Source: an uncultured Poribacteria bacterium (GTDB lineage: Bacteria > Poribacteria > WGA-4E > WGA-3G). From it: 64,000 bases of DNA. Position numbers and translations under genes: made by a program. Where the stretch lies: positions 620,001 to 684,000 of the forward strand of contig OX638352.1 of assembly GCA_951813545.1 (NCBI GenBank), given 5' to 3'. How positions within the stretch are numbered: the stretch's first letter is position 1; each line of letters begins with the position of its first letter. A model generated the notes under the pieces. It made no database searches and had not been told where the DNA came from. It saw only the letters and a list, made by a program, of their open reading frames with translations. Positions 1 through 8,507 of the stretch are shown in pieces.

Positions 1-872
1 TGCAAATCCTCAACGACAACGGCATCAAAGCCTTTGTGGTGATATAACCCATAAGCCGTTTTCGCTATAAAGTCAAGGCGTTGGCAGGCAACCTTATCAT
101 GGTGTTTCGCAAGGGCGTTACGTGCTTTCCAGTAGCGTTTAGACCCTTTTTGTTTGCGAGCCAACTCACGTTGCAACGCTGCCAATCGGTCATGCCCACG
201 TTTATAGAATTTGCGGTTGCCAACCTTTTCGCCGTCAGAGGTTATCACAAACGTTTTCGTGCCAACGTCAACGCCAACGGCGGACTTCGGAACACAAGGT
301 ATCGTGTCAGGCACTTCACAAACGATAAAGCAATACCAGCCGCGTGCCGTCTTTTTCAGCGTGACCTCTTTCGGGTCTCCGCTAAAGGGACGGTGCATTC
401 TGATTTTGACTTCACCGAGTTTCGGAACTTTCAACCTGTCAAGCCGCGTGCCTGTTTTGCGGATCGGTTTCTGACGGACACGTTTAAATGTGCCTGTTGC
501 TTTATCCTTAACTTTGGATTTACGCACAGACCACGTCACCGAGCGCACAGAACGTTTGAACTTCGGATGCCCTTTCTTTTTCGCTTTACCGTCTTGGCAT
601 CTGTCAAAGAAGTTATCATACGCTGCATTAAGGCGTTTGAGGGTGGATACCTGCAGATCCTGCGGGTGTTCAGAATAGTGGGAATTCTCGCGAAGTTTCG
701 CAAGGTGGTTGATCTGCTCATACATAGACACAGAAACACTCCCATACTCCCACATCTGCGAACGCATCTGGAGCATGTAGTTATACAACTTTTTCTGGTG
801 TTTCAACTCCGCATAAAGCCAGTGTTGTTGCACAGCCGTAGGATAAGCACGGTATTTAAATGTGCGTTTCAT
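1..872 (-). CDS. tnpB: TnpB-family RNA-guided nuclease/transposon protein, 3' part outside window
   Basis: The gene runs off the left edge; about 290 residues are visible from an ATG at 872. The N-terminus (MKRTFKYRAYPT) is the usual IS200/IS605 OrfB start. A helical wedge region is followed by a RuvC-I type segment (VGVDVGTKTFVIT, catalytic Asp) and, at the edge, VVVEDL, whose Glu matches RuvC-II. The zinc finger and RuvC-III would lie outside the window. In this family the protein is an RNA-guided DNA nuclease whose guide is transcribed from the right end of the element, which is not visible here. No TnpA (Y1 transposase) gene is seen in the visible part. Long open frames on the opposite strand are shadows. 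Confidence 0.9.
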   Translation of the reverse strand, partial: MKRTFKYRAYPTAVQQHWLYAELKHQKKLYNYMLQMRSQMWEYGSVSVSMYEQINHLAKLRENSHYSEHPQDLQVSTLKRLNAAYDNFFDRCQDGKAKKKGHPKFKRSVRSVTWSVRKSKVKDKATGTFKRVRQKPIRKTGTRLDRLKVPKLGEVKIRMHRPFSGDPKEVTLKKTARGWYCFIVCEVPDTIPCVPKSAVGVDVGTKTFVITSDGEKVGNRKFYKRGHDRLAALQRELARKQKGSKRYWKARNALAKHHDKVACQRLDFIAKTAYGLYHHKGFDAVVVEDL

Positions 873-1100
873 AGAATTATCGCTTATCGCTCTTTAACCG
901 CTTACTACAGTCGGTCGGCGAGGAGACTGCACTTGGTGTGTGCAGGTAGTAAGTCCTCGCCAAGCGATAAGAATAGTATAACATTCTTGACACTTTTTAT
1001 CAAGAAAAAACGAATTAATTTTCACGCCACAATCGGTGGTCTAACACACGAGGGCGGATTTTCCTCCCCCAGCTAAAGCAAGGGGGTTTCCAATCCGTAA
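873..1100. mobile_element. Left end of the IS200/IS605-type element carrying tnpB
   Basis: The region upstream of tnpB has two inverted repeats. One pairs CTTATCGCT (883-891) with AGCGATAAG (963-971). The other pairs GGATT..CCCCC (1056-1070) with GGGGG..AATCC (1082-1096) around a short AGCTAAAGCA-type loop. Subterminal hairpins of this kind are what Y1 transposases recognise at element ends, so the outer edge of the element is probably near 1100. The exact cleavage site cannot be fixed without an empty-site comparison. Confidence 0.5.
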
Positions 1101-1417
1101 ACTTTGATGATTAACAGATGAGATATAAGTAGAAAAACAGTTAGAGGAATATTGATCGTACTGGTCATTATGCACAAAGAATTTTCACAAGTGAATCTTG
1201 TATGGACGGACTGTTGGATGGTTGCGCTAGTGCTGGAGAAAGTTACGCATCTATCCAAAACTTCATGAAGTAACCACAGGATGGTCAATTCTACGTGTGG
1301 CGAACTGGGGACATGCAACAATATCTTCGGTCTCAAGATTTGGCATCTCTGCAAGAATCTCTTAAAAAAAAGACCGTTTCTGTTTTAAACGCTTGAAGTG
1401 TGAGTGGCTTGCCTTGT
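1101..1417. other. Non-coding stretch, no gene recognised
   Basis: About 317 bases between the TnpB element and the toxin gene. Only short open frames without ribosome-binding sites are present, and no translation resembles a known family. It may hold decayed sequence displaced by the transposon. A short CTTGAAGTG stretch precedes the toxin stop, but there is no convincing terminator. Confidence 0.4.
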
Positions 1418-1732
1418 TTAAAGTTGCAGCCACTGACGCACTGCATCTTCGACCTCTGATAACTGATCAGGCTGGAGATTCCCCAATTTTCTCAAGAACT
1501 TCGCTTCTGAGACTGTGACCAGACTTTGTGCATCGAAAACACCGGTATCCAGAAATCTCGTTTTTATGGGGATTTCAAACCTTGAACCACGCGTGCTTGT
1601 TGTATGTGTTACGACGGTAACAAGTGCACGATCTCGGACGAGGACAGGTATGCTGATAACGAGGCAGGGTCTAACTTTAGCTACCATCCCGAGATCAACG
1701 AGCCAGACTTCACCTCGATTTTGCCTTGGCAT
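1418..1732 (-). CDS. MazF/PemK-family mRNA interferase toxin
   Basis: A protein of 104 residues starting at MPRQNRGEVWLVDLG, with the family hallmarks RGEVW near the N-terminus and RPCLVIS after it, then a later VTVVTHTTS strand. MazF/PemK proteins are ribosome-independent endoribonucleases neutralised by a cognate antitoxin. The start at 1732 is chosen because GGAGGCGG lies just upstream of the ATG; further in-frame ATGs upstream lie inside the antitoxin gene. It overlaps the 3' end of the antitoxin gene by 23 bases, so translation is probably coupled. Cleavage specificity cannot be read from sequence. Confidence 0.85.
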   Translation of the reverse strand: MPRQNRGEVWLVDLGMVAKVRPCLVISIPVLVRDRALVTVVTHTTSTRGSRFEIPIKTRFLDTGVFDAQSLVTVSEAKFLRKLGNLQPDQLSEVEDAVRQWLQL

Positions 1733-1916
1733 CCTCCGCCTCCATTTTGTCATGTTCAACAAACAGTGCGTCAGCAATCTCGGTGAGTGCCTCATCTGTC
1801 AAAGGTGGAATATCCAGCAAAGCCATCTGCTTTATGATTTCAGAAGCGATCACGTGTTTTTCAATCTCAGGAAGTTGGCTGAATGCTTCCAGTATATTTT
1901 GTGGGGTTGCCTGCAT
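1710..1916 (-). CDS. Antitoxin partner of the MazF-type toxin
   Basis: A 68-residue protein (MQATPQNILEAFSQLPEIE...) directly upstream of and overlapping the toxin. The start at 1916 is supported by GGAGG six bases upstream of the ATG. The sequence is helical with an acidic C-terminus, as in antitoxins that wrap their toxin. It has no recognisable DNA-binding motif such as AbrB or RHH, so its family is unclear. The name rests mainly on position and size; pairing with a MazF toxin is the strongest argument. Confidence 0.7.
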   Translation of the reverse strand: MQATPQNILEAFSQLPEIEKHVIASEIIKQMALLDIPPLTDEALTEIADALFVEHDKMEAEDAKAKSR

Positions 1917-2047
1917 CTGAGACCTCCATGTAACAAGAACATAAAGTTTATGCAAATTATAAACAATGCCTTGACGAAGTTCAAGGTTTTCTTTTCGAGT
2001 CTAAGGTTATTTAGTTTTCATTTTTTCGCCTGTTTACCGTACTCACC

Positions 2048-2872
2048 TTACACCTTCAGCGTAACCGCATCCTGCTTTACAATCTCCTTGATATGACCAT
2101 ACCCAGCAGATTCTACCAATTCCAATGTTTCTGGAGACAACCGATCCAGAATAGGTTGCGGGAAGTTATGCGCCCCGGAGTATTGTGGGGCATACCGCAG
2201 GACGAGAAACCGCCGATCCCGATCCTTTGGCTTCCAGCGCAGCACACCGTGCGTTAGCAATTCCGAAATAATCACAACATCCCCCGCCTTCGGTGTAATA
2301 TTGACGAAAACGGGATCGTCAAGCGGATCAATGCCATCTCCTTCGTTAAGCGTCAGCAGCTGCTCCGGTCGCTTGAACTCACTTTTATGTGAGTTCGGAA
2401 TTACGATGAGTCCTCCATCACCCGGATAGACATCCGTAAAATAGGGAAAACAGACAAAGTTATCGCAGTAGATACGTCCGTTGTCAGCCTCGTAACGCGT
2501 GCTATACCACCCGTAATCATCACGAGCGCAGTGCAATCCACCAGGGTTCACCCATGCCCGCTCACCCGCCTTCCACAAATCGTGTTTATCATGCTTCAAC
2601 GAACCTCTGGCAAACCGCGGCTGATTGTCCGTCAATTCTTTGATAATCGGCCATAATGCTGTGTGCATCGTTAAGCATTCAAGCGATTTATCGAAAGCGA
2701 ATCCGTGCTGATGAAGTCCTTTCTGTTCAAAGCCCGATGGCAACTTATCAGCGGGTGTCGTTATATATCTATCGACCGCTTCAGAGGCTTCTACCAATGC
2801 ATCACCGGTGATGACATTTTCTAAATGGAGATACCCTGTCACATCAAACAGATAACGTTGTTTCGGTGTCAT
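2048..2872 (-). CDS. Phytanoyl-CoA dioxygenase (PhyH) family protein
   Basis: A 274-residue Fe(II)/2-oxoglutarate-dependent oxygenase-like protein. The N-terminus (LFDVTGYLHLENVI) is the typical PhyH lead-in. The distal histidine is H208 in LLTHGVLRW, followed by an Arg-rich strand (RDRRFLVLRY) that would hold 2-oxoglutarate. The proximal metal motif is unusual: H114 is followed by CARDDY, so the acidic ligand would be four or five residues away instead of two as in HxD. The substrate is unknown. The start has AAGGAAAA upstream, supplied by a dispersed repeat (2882-2989) also found before the gene at 43144. One of three PhyH genes in the window; this one lies 437 bases downstream of the next. 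Confidence 0.8.
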   Translation of the reverse strand: MTPKQRYLFDVTGYLHLENVITGDALVEASEAVDRYITTPADKLPSGFEQKGLHQHGFAFDKSLECLTMHTALWPIIKELTDNQPRFARGSLKHDKHDLWKAGERAWVNPGGLHCARDDYGWYSTRYEADNGRIYCDNFVCFPYFTDVYPGDGGLIVIPNSHKSEFKRPEQLLTLNEGDGIDPLDDPVFVNITPKAGDVVIISELLTHGVLRWKPKDRDRRFLVLRYAPQYSGAHNFPQPILDRLSPETLELVESAGYGHIKEIVKQDAVTLKV

Positions 2873-2881
2873 TTCTTTATT

Positions 2882-2989
2882 TTTCCTTGCGGTTTTTTTA
2901 ATTATACCTTGCGGTTAAACGACGTGGTTTGTACCTTGACGCTCCTCGCTCAAGAACCGCCCTCCACTTCGTTTCAGGCTACGGTTTCG
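2882..2989 (-). repeat. Dispersed repeat copy directly upstream of a PhyH gene
   Basis: On the minus strand the order is GTAGCC, AACGAAGTGGAGGGCGG and, at the downstream end, AACCGCAAGGAAAA just before the ATG at 2872. The same order recurs at 43918-44004 (again just before a start codon) and three times in tandem at 44032-44316. In this copy the AACCGCAAGG segment appears twice. The rest of the gap (2990-3309) shows no gene, only a weak hairpin near 3083-3105. Confidence 0.6.
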
Positions 2990-3309
2990 TTACTATTTCA
3001 ACCCGAGTTGTTACTAACAAGATTTCAGGCAGGCAAAGACCATTTTTCCTTGAAAGGGATTGGTCCTCCGCAGGATTTTGTAGCGCAAACATTTAGTTTA
3101 CGTCCTTGCACGCACAATCTAACAGATTTGCGACGTACTCGCCCAGATGCGACATGCATCATGCTACAAAGATGGCAACCCACGTTATTTTATGTGCAGA
3201 AGTCGCGGGCATGGGGAAATCCGAAGAAATTAAGGAAACACCCAGACAAAATACTTGCTCCTACGAGTAACTACTGAAAGGATTTTTTCTAAAAAACCCT
3301 TGACCCTAT

Positions 3310-4194
3310 TTATAATGCCATGTCAAAATCTGTGCCGGTTACATTCCCTTTCACGTAAGCATCACGGAAGAGGGTCTGGCGTTTCGGAGGCATCTCTTCG
3401 AGTAACGCTTGTGGCGGTCTGGACAGGCTCCACCGCTTATCTACTGAGTTGTAAGCGTTGAAAACAGCGACCCGATCAGTGTCAGGGTTTTGCCACGCCT
3501 GTCCACTATGCGTGATTGCCTCTGTAAAGATAATAACAGACCCAGCAGGGCAAGAATAGGTATCCCAAAACTCCCAGTCTTGTATGTGGGCACCCTCTGG
3601 AGCCGTATAAGCCGCTTTGTGGCTGCCTGTAATAAACATCGTGCCACCATCGCCCTTTTCTACAGGATTAAGTTCCCAGACGACGCGCGTCAAACCACTA
3701 TACGCTTGACCGGGGAGGCACGAGTACTGGTGGCAGTCTCCCGGCATCCGTAACATACCGTTGCCGTTGTGAGCGTGGAATGAAAAAGGTGTTTCATCCG
3801 TCGTAGAACGCAACGCCAGAAAACTCATCTCCATTCGGAAGCCGTAGCAGGTATCCGAAGCAAGATAAGCGGATGCAAGAAATTCGTTTCCGAACGCCAC
3901 CACAACCGGATGATCTGTTAACTTCTCCAAAGGACCACCGTAAGTGGAACGGTGATGTTGCGGAATCGTTTCAGGGTCGCGCTTTAACCGATAACAGAAA
4001 TCGCGCATCTCCTCAATCTCCGATTCCGTCAGAACTCCCGGAACCAGAAGCCATCCGTTCTTATCAAACAGGTATTTCTGCTCTTGCGTCAACGGAATAA
4101 CAGGTTTACCATCGGCGTTTGTCTGTGTAAGATCAGCAGGTGCTGTTGCCAATGGAGACCCTAAGTCTTTGTTAAATTTACCTAACTGTTCCAT
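3310..4194 (-). CDS. Phytanoyl-CoA dioxygenase (PhyH) family protein, variant metal site
   Basis: A 294-residue PhyH-family protein with a longer N-terminus than its neighbour. LFDKNGWLLVPGVLTESEI is the family lead-in, GDGGTMFITGSHK is the core beta strand, H229 in EAITHSGQAW is the distal metal histidine, and R241 is a candidate 2-oxoglutarate-binding Arg. At the proximal site the sequence is H140-A-H142-N, so the acidic residue of HxD is replaced by His. That could give a halogenase-like or non-canonical centre, or an inactive enzyme. Start at 4194; the upstream sequence GGAAGGAATTTATA is a plausible ribosome-binding site. Substrate unknown. Confidence 0.8.
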   Translation of the reverse strand: MEQLGKFNKDLGSPLATAPADLTQTNADGKPVIPLTQEQKYLFDKNGWLLVPGVLTESEIEEMRDFCYRLKRDPETIPQHHRSTYGGPLEKLTDHPVVVAFGNEFLASAYLASDTCYGFRMEMSFLALRSTTDETPFSFHAHNGNGMLRMPGDCHQYSCLPGQAYSGLTRVVWELNPVEKGDGGTMFITGSHKAAYTAPEGAHIQDWEFWDTYSCPAGSVIIFTEAITHSGQAWQNPDTDRVAVFNAYNSVDKRWSLSRPPQALLEEMPPKRQTLFRDAYVKGNVTGTDFDMAL

Positions 4195-4254
4195 TATAAA
4201 TTCCTTCCTATCTTACGGAAACTATTGCAAGTACGATTTTGGCAATATCTTTTC

Positions 4255-5238
4255 TTAATGAATACGTGCCCCTGTGAAATAATCTGGGTTTGCTCCCATT
4301 TTTTTTAAAAGTGGTGCGGTTACTGTGTCAAGCCTCTCAATCACATCAGCAGACGGCGTGTATTCAATAACGTTCAGGTTTTCCTGCAGTTCATTTACAT
4401 TCCGGGTGCCGACAAGCATGCACGTAATCCCCGGTCTCGCCATTGCCCAAGCAATCGCCAGTCGGGCCATAGGGACCTGTTCAGACTCGGCGATTTCTCG
4501 GATAGCTTCTAAGGTCTCAAACATCTCTTCCTCGGCACCCTCTTCACCGTGCGAAGCCTGTGCTCGGTCATCCCGAAAATGACGAAATCGAGAATGCACC
4601 GGAGGTATCTCCTCTGCGCTTTTGTACTGTCCAGTCAAAATTCCCTGCAACAGCGGCATATACCCTAAGATGCCGACATTGTGCTTTAGACACAACGGAA
4701 GCAATTCCGGTTCTATCGCTCGTGACAAGAGGTTATAGCAGAGTTGATTCACAGCAATAGAGGCACCTGTATCAAGTGCTGCCGTGAGTTGCTCCACCCC
4801 AAAGTTACTTACACCGATAGCACGGATGAGTCCATCTTTCTGTAAGCGTGTTAATTCAGCCATGCTTTCTTGGATATCAATCTCGTCGTCGGGCCAGTGA
4901 ATCATATAGATGTCAACATAATCTGTTTGCAAGCGTTGAAGACTCGCTTCGCAACGTTCACGGATTGTAGCCGGATCTGGTCGGCTCACCTTTGTAGCGA
5001 TGACCGCTTCGTGCCGTCTGCCCTTGAGTGCGACAGCAAGTGCCTCCTCGCTTCGTCCGTCGTTATATCCCTCCGCCGTATCGAAAAAATTGATGCCAGC
5101 ATCCAATGCAGCGTTAGCAACAGCCGTAACATCCGATTGTGCCTGTGGTCCCCAATAGTCACCACCGCCATAAGACCAGCATCCAATACCCATCGGTGAA
5201 ATTTCAATTCCAGATTTTCCACACGTCCGCATCTCCAT
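4255..5238 (-). CDS. Aldo/keto reductase
   Basis: A 327-residue NAD(P)H-dependent oxidoreductase with a TIM-barrel fold. The catalytic tetrad is visible: D53 and Y58 in FFDTAEGYN, K83 in ATKVS and H114 in YMIHWP. The cofactor-end motifs AIGVSNFG and the C-terminal GTRNVNELQEN agree. The start is fixed by GGAGG eight bases before the ATG. It precedes, in the same direction, two genes on one side and follows the TIM-barrel gene at 5396 on the other, suggesting a sugar or polyol catabolic cluster. The substrate cannot be assigned. Confidence 0.9.
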   Translation of the reverse strand: MEMRTCGKSGIEISPMGIGCWSYGGGDYWGPQAQSDVTAVANAALDAGINFFDTAEGYNDGRSEEALAVALKGRRHEAVIATKVSRPDPATIRERCEASLQRLQTDYVDIYMIHWPDDEIDIQESMAELTRLQKDGLIRAIGVSNFGVEQLTAALDTGASIAVNQLCYNLLSRAIEPELLPLCLKHNVGILGYMPLLQGILTGQYKSAEEIPPVHSRFRHFRDDRAQASHGEEGAEEEMFETLEAIREIAESEQVPMARLAIAWAMARPGITCMLVGTRNVNELQENLNVIEYTPSADVIERLDTVTAPLLKKMGANPDYFTGARIH

Positions 5239-5260
5239 TTTTCAGCCTCCATGATGTGTG

Positions 5261-5290
5261 GCGGTCAGCCGTCAGTCATCAGCAATCAGT
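5261..5290. repeat. Short heptamer-like repeat (CAGTCATCAGCAATCAG type)
   Basis: A run of imperfect 7-base units (GTCAGCC, GTCAGTC, ATCAGCA, ATCAGTA). The complementary version occurs at 44351-44380 and related AACTGATAAC units at 61338-61365 and 61613-61703. Comparable short tandem heptamer repeats are common in intergenic DNA of some bacteria; no function is evident. Confidence 0.55.
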
Positions 5291-5395
5291 ACGGGTAGAT
5301 CTTGTGCCTGCCCAATTGGGTATCCACAACGGATACCGGTACACAAGGAACCTCTTTGCTGATGGTTTCCGACAGCTGATAGCTAATATTACGAT

Positions 5396-6232
5396 CTATT
5401 CCAATTCTGCGAAAAGTTCCGTAATCAACGCAGCATTTTCACCAATCTGGTCGCCGAATTGTTGATACATACCGAGCAACAACGGATCAATCGGCTTAGT
5501 ATTTTCCAATGCGAACTTCACTTCGGTCCGAATCTGTTCCGGGCTTCCAATTGTTCTACCCGCAGCAAGCACCTTGAAGAGGAGGCACGGCTTCTCTGTC
5601 CGTTGTATCGCCTTACACATTTCATCTCGATCTTCCCGCGCGTAGACCTCACCCAAAGGTGCGTAGCCAAATTTTTGGGTGAATTTTTCGCTACCACCGT
5701 GGAGATTATAGAGTCCAGTCATATAATAGTCTATATCCCATGCCTCGTCTTCAGCGATGTGCAAAAGTTTTGGATCATGCACAGATAAACCGACCAAGAC
5801 ACCGGTATCGCGAATCCGTTTGAGGATATCCTGCAGATACTCAAGCCTGTTTTCGCGCAAACATCTGTGCCCGACACCACCACCGTGTGGTGCCATACCG
5901 ATCGGGTTATGTTTTGCAGCTTCAAAAACATGGTCGGGATCCTCGTACCAGCGGGAACCTTGGCTGAGGCAGAACCAGTTTATCGTGCCACCCGCATCTC
6001 GGTAAAGTTGTAGATCAGACATTGAGCGTTCCGTCATGCTATTCTGCCAACCATTTATCCCGACTTCCTCCGCTCGTTTGAGTGTCGCCACGACCCGTTC
6101 CGGCGTATGGTACTCCTGCTGATGCTGCGAAAGGAGCTGATTGAAGTGAGAGTAGCCGTAAATCGGATTATCCCCGATTACTAATTTACTGATCTGATGA
6201 TTACAAAAAGAGACTTTTGGTAAGGTTGTCAC
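5396..6232 (-). CDS. TIM-barrel-like protein of unknown function
   Basis: A 278-residue protein that I do not recognise as a named enzyme. The N-terminus (KLVIGDNPIYGYSHFNQLL) and the alternation of strands and helices (INWFCLSQG, NPIGMAPHGGG, VLVGLSVHDP, CLLFKVLAAG) look like an aldo/keto-reductase-like or related TIM barrel. It lacks the D-Y-K-H tetrad seen in its neighbour, so a classical reductase is unlikely. Conserved-looking HGGGVGHRC and SVHDP could line an active site. It lies downstream of the M42 peptidase and upstream of the aldo/keto reductase on the same strand. Confidence 0.6.
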   Translation of the reverse strand: MTTLPKVSFCNHQISKLVIGDNPIYGYSHFNQLLSQHQQEYHTPERVVATLKRAEEVGINGWQNSMTERSMSDLQLYRDAGGTINWFCLSQGSRWYEDPDHVFEAAKHNPIGMAPHGGGVGHRCLRENRLEYLQDILKRIRDTGVLVGLSVHDPKLLHIAEDEAWDIDYYMTGLYNLHGGSEKFTQKFGYAPLGEVYAREDRDEMCKAIQRTEKPCLLFKVLAAGRTIGSPEQIRTEVKFALENTKPIDPLLLGMYQQFGDQIGENAALITELFAELE

Positions 6233-6273
6233 TGTTTATCCTCCAAGCAAGAGAACACACTATAAAAGCGTGG

Positions 6274-7344
6274 CTAATCGAACAGAAATCCTTCCAAAAC
6301 AGATGCGTCAATTTCACGCACAAGATGCATCGTCAAATCCAACGCTGCGGAGTAGTCATCAATGTTAATTATTGAGACATGGCTATGGATATAACGTGAC
6401 GGCACACCGAGCACAACGGAGGGCACACCTCTGCTGGATTGATGAATTGCGCCGCCATCCGTCCCACCGGATTGACGCACCCCAAGTTGATAGGGTATCT
6501 CGTGTCGTTTTGCTGTTTCAATTACATAATCCGCCAACTTCGGATTGACAATCATTGAAGAATCAATGATCCGAATTTGTACACCACCGCCAAGTTTCCC
6601 TTGTGAATTTCCGACACTTAATCCGGGGGTATCATCGGCAGGCGGTCCCTCAAGCACAATTGCGAGATCAGGTTCCACGCTTGCGGCCATCGTCTTCGCA
6701 CCTCGCAATCCTACCTCTTCTTGGACACTCCCGGCTCCGATGACAGTGTTCGGATGTTCGTCGAGCCTCAAAAGTGCCTCAATCACGATCGCAACACCGA
6801 CCCGATTATCAAATGCTTTGGCAGTGAGCAATTTGTCATTTTTCAATCGCATAAAGGGACCATAAGGTGCAATCGGACACCCGGGTAACACACCATACTC
6901 CTCTGCCGCCTGTTCTTCACTCTCCGCACCGATGTCAATAAAAAGGTCTTTTAGGTCCAAGACCTTATCGCGCGATCCTGAGAGCAAGTGTGGCGGCGTT
7001 GAGCCGATGACTCCGGGCACTTTACCCAACTTTGTTGTGATTGTGACCCGTTGTGCTAAAAGTGTATGTGCCCACCATCCGCCGAGTGGCAGAAACTTGA
7101 CAAACCCATTATCTGTGACATTTTGCACAACAAAACCGATTTCGTCCAAATGTGAGTCAAGCAATATCCGCGGATGTTCAGCATTTCCAGCGCGTGTGCA
7201 GAAGATACTCCCCAATTTGTCTGTCCCAATCGGACCGACATCTGAGACAGCCTCGCGAAAAACGTCCCGCACCTCTTCCTCGTAACCGGGGATTCCGTCC
7301 GCTTGCGTCAATGATTTGAGCAGTTCAATTGATGTTTCGTTCAT
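6274..7344 (-). CDS. M42-family metallopeptidase (glutamyl/deblocking aminopeptidase-like)
   Basis: A cytosolic di-zinc aminopeptidase of about 356 residues. Metal and catalytic segments are visible in order: DSHLDEIGF (His and Asp), AFDNRVGVAI (bridging Asp), SVQEEVGLRGA (catalytic Glu and ligand Glu), LEGPPADD (Asp) and HSHVSIIN (His). RQSGGTDGG is also typical. These enzymes form large tetrahedral particles and trim short peptides. The start at 7344 is preferred over an upstream ATG at 7419 because AAGGAATACC precedes it and the longer form would read through a miniature transposon. That element (7371-7490) now forms its upstream region. Confidence 0.9.
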   Translation of the reverse strand: MNETSIELLKSLTQADGIPGYEEEVRDVFREAVSDVGPIGTDKLGSIFCTRAGNAEHPRILLDSHLDEIGFVVQNVTDNGFVKFLPLGGWWAHTLLAQRVTITTKLGKVPGVIGSTPPHLLSGSRDKVLDLKDLFIDIGAESEEQAAEEYGVLPGCPIAPYGPFMRLKNDKLLTAKAFDNRVGVAIVIEALLRLDEHPNTVIGAGSVQEEVGLRGAKTMAASVEPDLAIVLEGPPADDTPGLSVGNSQGKLGGGVQIRIIDSSMIVNPKLADYVIETAKRHEIPYQLGVRQSGGTDGGAIHQSSRGVPSVVLGVPSRYIHSHVSIINIDDYSAALDLTMHLVREIDASVLEGFLFD

Positions 7345-7370
7345 CTTGGTATTCCTTTGGTAATTGTGAT

Positions 7371-7490
7371 TTATAGTAAAACCCGAAAATAAGAGAGCAC
7401 TTTGGAAAACACAAAACACCTCACCACCGCTGGCGAGGATTGTATCCTCGCCTCTTTGGAGTGTCTAATTAATTCTAAACTTTACTATAA
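7371..7490. mobile_element. Miniature inverted-repeat transposable element, family 1, copy 1
   Basis: A 120-bp element bounded by perfect 10-bp terminal inverted repeats (TTATAGTAAA at 7371-7380 and TTTACTATAA at 7481-7490). The centre holds a hairpin, GGCGAGGAT/ATCCTCGCC. A near-identical copy lies at 61488-61606 and a diverged one, in the opposite orientation, at 55408-55655. It has no coding capacity. The TA-rich ends suggest mobilisation by an IS630/Tc1-like transposase elsewhere (inference). Confidence 0.8.
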
Positions 7491-7580
7491 TTTGAAAGCA
7501 TTATAGCACGGTTGATGTTTTGTGCCAACTTTTAAGTGGACCTCACATCCGAAAAACCGAAAAACCGAAAAACCGTATAC

Positions 7581-7610
7581 TTGACAGCCGCTTCACAATC
7601 TTGGTATAAT
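7581..7610 (+). promoter_or_regulatory. Sigma-70-type promoter for the DUF6883/DUF4926 genes
   Basis: TTGACA at 7581-7586 and TATAAT at 7605-7610, both perfect, with an 18-base spacer. Transcription would begin near 7617, leaving an 85-base leader before the ATG at 7703. Confidence 0.7.
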
Positions 7611-7702
7611 ATATACCGAGTTAAATAGGCACAAACACCTTGAAGTTGCCCCAAAAACTTTTGTATACATGCGAAATTAGCGGGTACGATATAACAGATT
7701 TC

Positions 7703-8035
7703 ATGAAAATACCAAATGCTGAACGTGCTGTTGTAGACATCCGCAAATTGCGCGATTACTGTCTCAATCCAGAGCATGATGAGGGCAAACATAAAGCACG
7801 CCTATTTTTGGGTGCACTTGGAATAACTGCTGACAATGCAGAAGAGTTACGTGATGCCTTATTACAAGCAGTCAAGGCACAAGACGCACAAGTCGGACAA
7901 CGGGATATTTATGGACAACGTTACATCGTTGATTCTATGTTCACTTGGCGGAACAGACAAGCAGTAATTCGGAGCGCGTGGATTATTGCACCAGGTTCAG
8001 ATTTACCAAGACTGATAACTGCTTATCCGTTATAA
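7703..8035 (+). CDS. DUF6883 domain protein
   Basis: A protein of 110 residues with the DUF6883 signature: MKIPNAERAVVDIRKLRDYC, then HKARLFLGALGIT, YGQRYIVD and RSAWIIAPG..PRL. The ATG at 7703 matches the family's usual N-terminus; an upstream TTG at 7640 would add residues with no family match. Sixteen bases downstream comes a DUF4926 gene. The two domains often occur as neighbours, and the arrangement has the look of a toxin-antitoxin-like pair, but no activity is known to me. A strong promoter precedes the pair. Confidence 0.75.
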   Translation: MKIPNAERAVVDIRKLRDYCLNPEHDEGKHKARLFLGALGITADNAEELRDALLQAVKAQDAQVGQRDIYGQRYIVDSMFTWRNRQAVIRSAWIIAPGSDLPRLITAYPL

Positions 8036-8051
8036 ATTCAGGAGGGACACT

Positions 8052-8357
8052 ATGAAATCCAATTTTTTCAGTGCTGCAAATATAGGGAACTTGCCTGATT
8101 ATTATCTAAGGCAAGGAAATGTAAAAAAAATTAAACTTTTTGATGTTGTTGCGCTCACACATGATCTGCCTGAATATAATCTGTGGCGAGGGCAGGTCGG
8201 TACAGTAGTTGAGATACTTTCAAACGGTGATGCTTATGAAGTTGAATTTAGTGACCAAGATGGACGCACTTACCAATCCCTCGGGTTTCGTGCACCGCAA
8301 CTAATGGTCCTTCACCACGAACCAATGCAAAAACCACCAATCCCTATTAGTGAATAA
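8052..8357 (+). CDS. DUF4926 domain protein
   Basis: A 101-residue protein whose core (LFDVVALTHDLPE, LWRGQVGTVVEIL, AYEVEFSDQDGRTY, LMVLHH) is the small SH3-like beta barrel of DUF4926. GGAGGGACACT supports the ATG at 8052. The first 30 residues lie outside the domain. Co-transcribed with the upstream DUF6883 gene. Function unknown; small accessory or antitoxin-like partner is a guess. Confidence 0.8.
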   Translation: MKSNFFSAANIGNLPDYYLRQGNVKKIKLFDVVALTHDLPEYNLWRGQVGTVVEILSNGDAYEVEFSDQDGRTYQSLGFRAPQLMVLHHEPMQKPPIPISE

Positions 8358-8507
8358 CTATGCACAAGATAATGTCTACGTTCTCATATCTCTTTACGAA
8401 TGTTTTGTAGCAATCCAAGTGTTGCTGTGAAATAGTTGACAATTAATGGATAAATTAAAAAGAATACATTGCCAACGAATCTACTTGGAAAATGGATGGT
8501 AAGTAAT

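Noticed and set aside
81..1076. A 331-codon open frame on the plus strand at the left edge
   Set aside because: It is antisense to a clear TnpB gene and its translation has no domain character.
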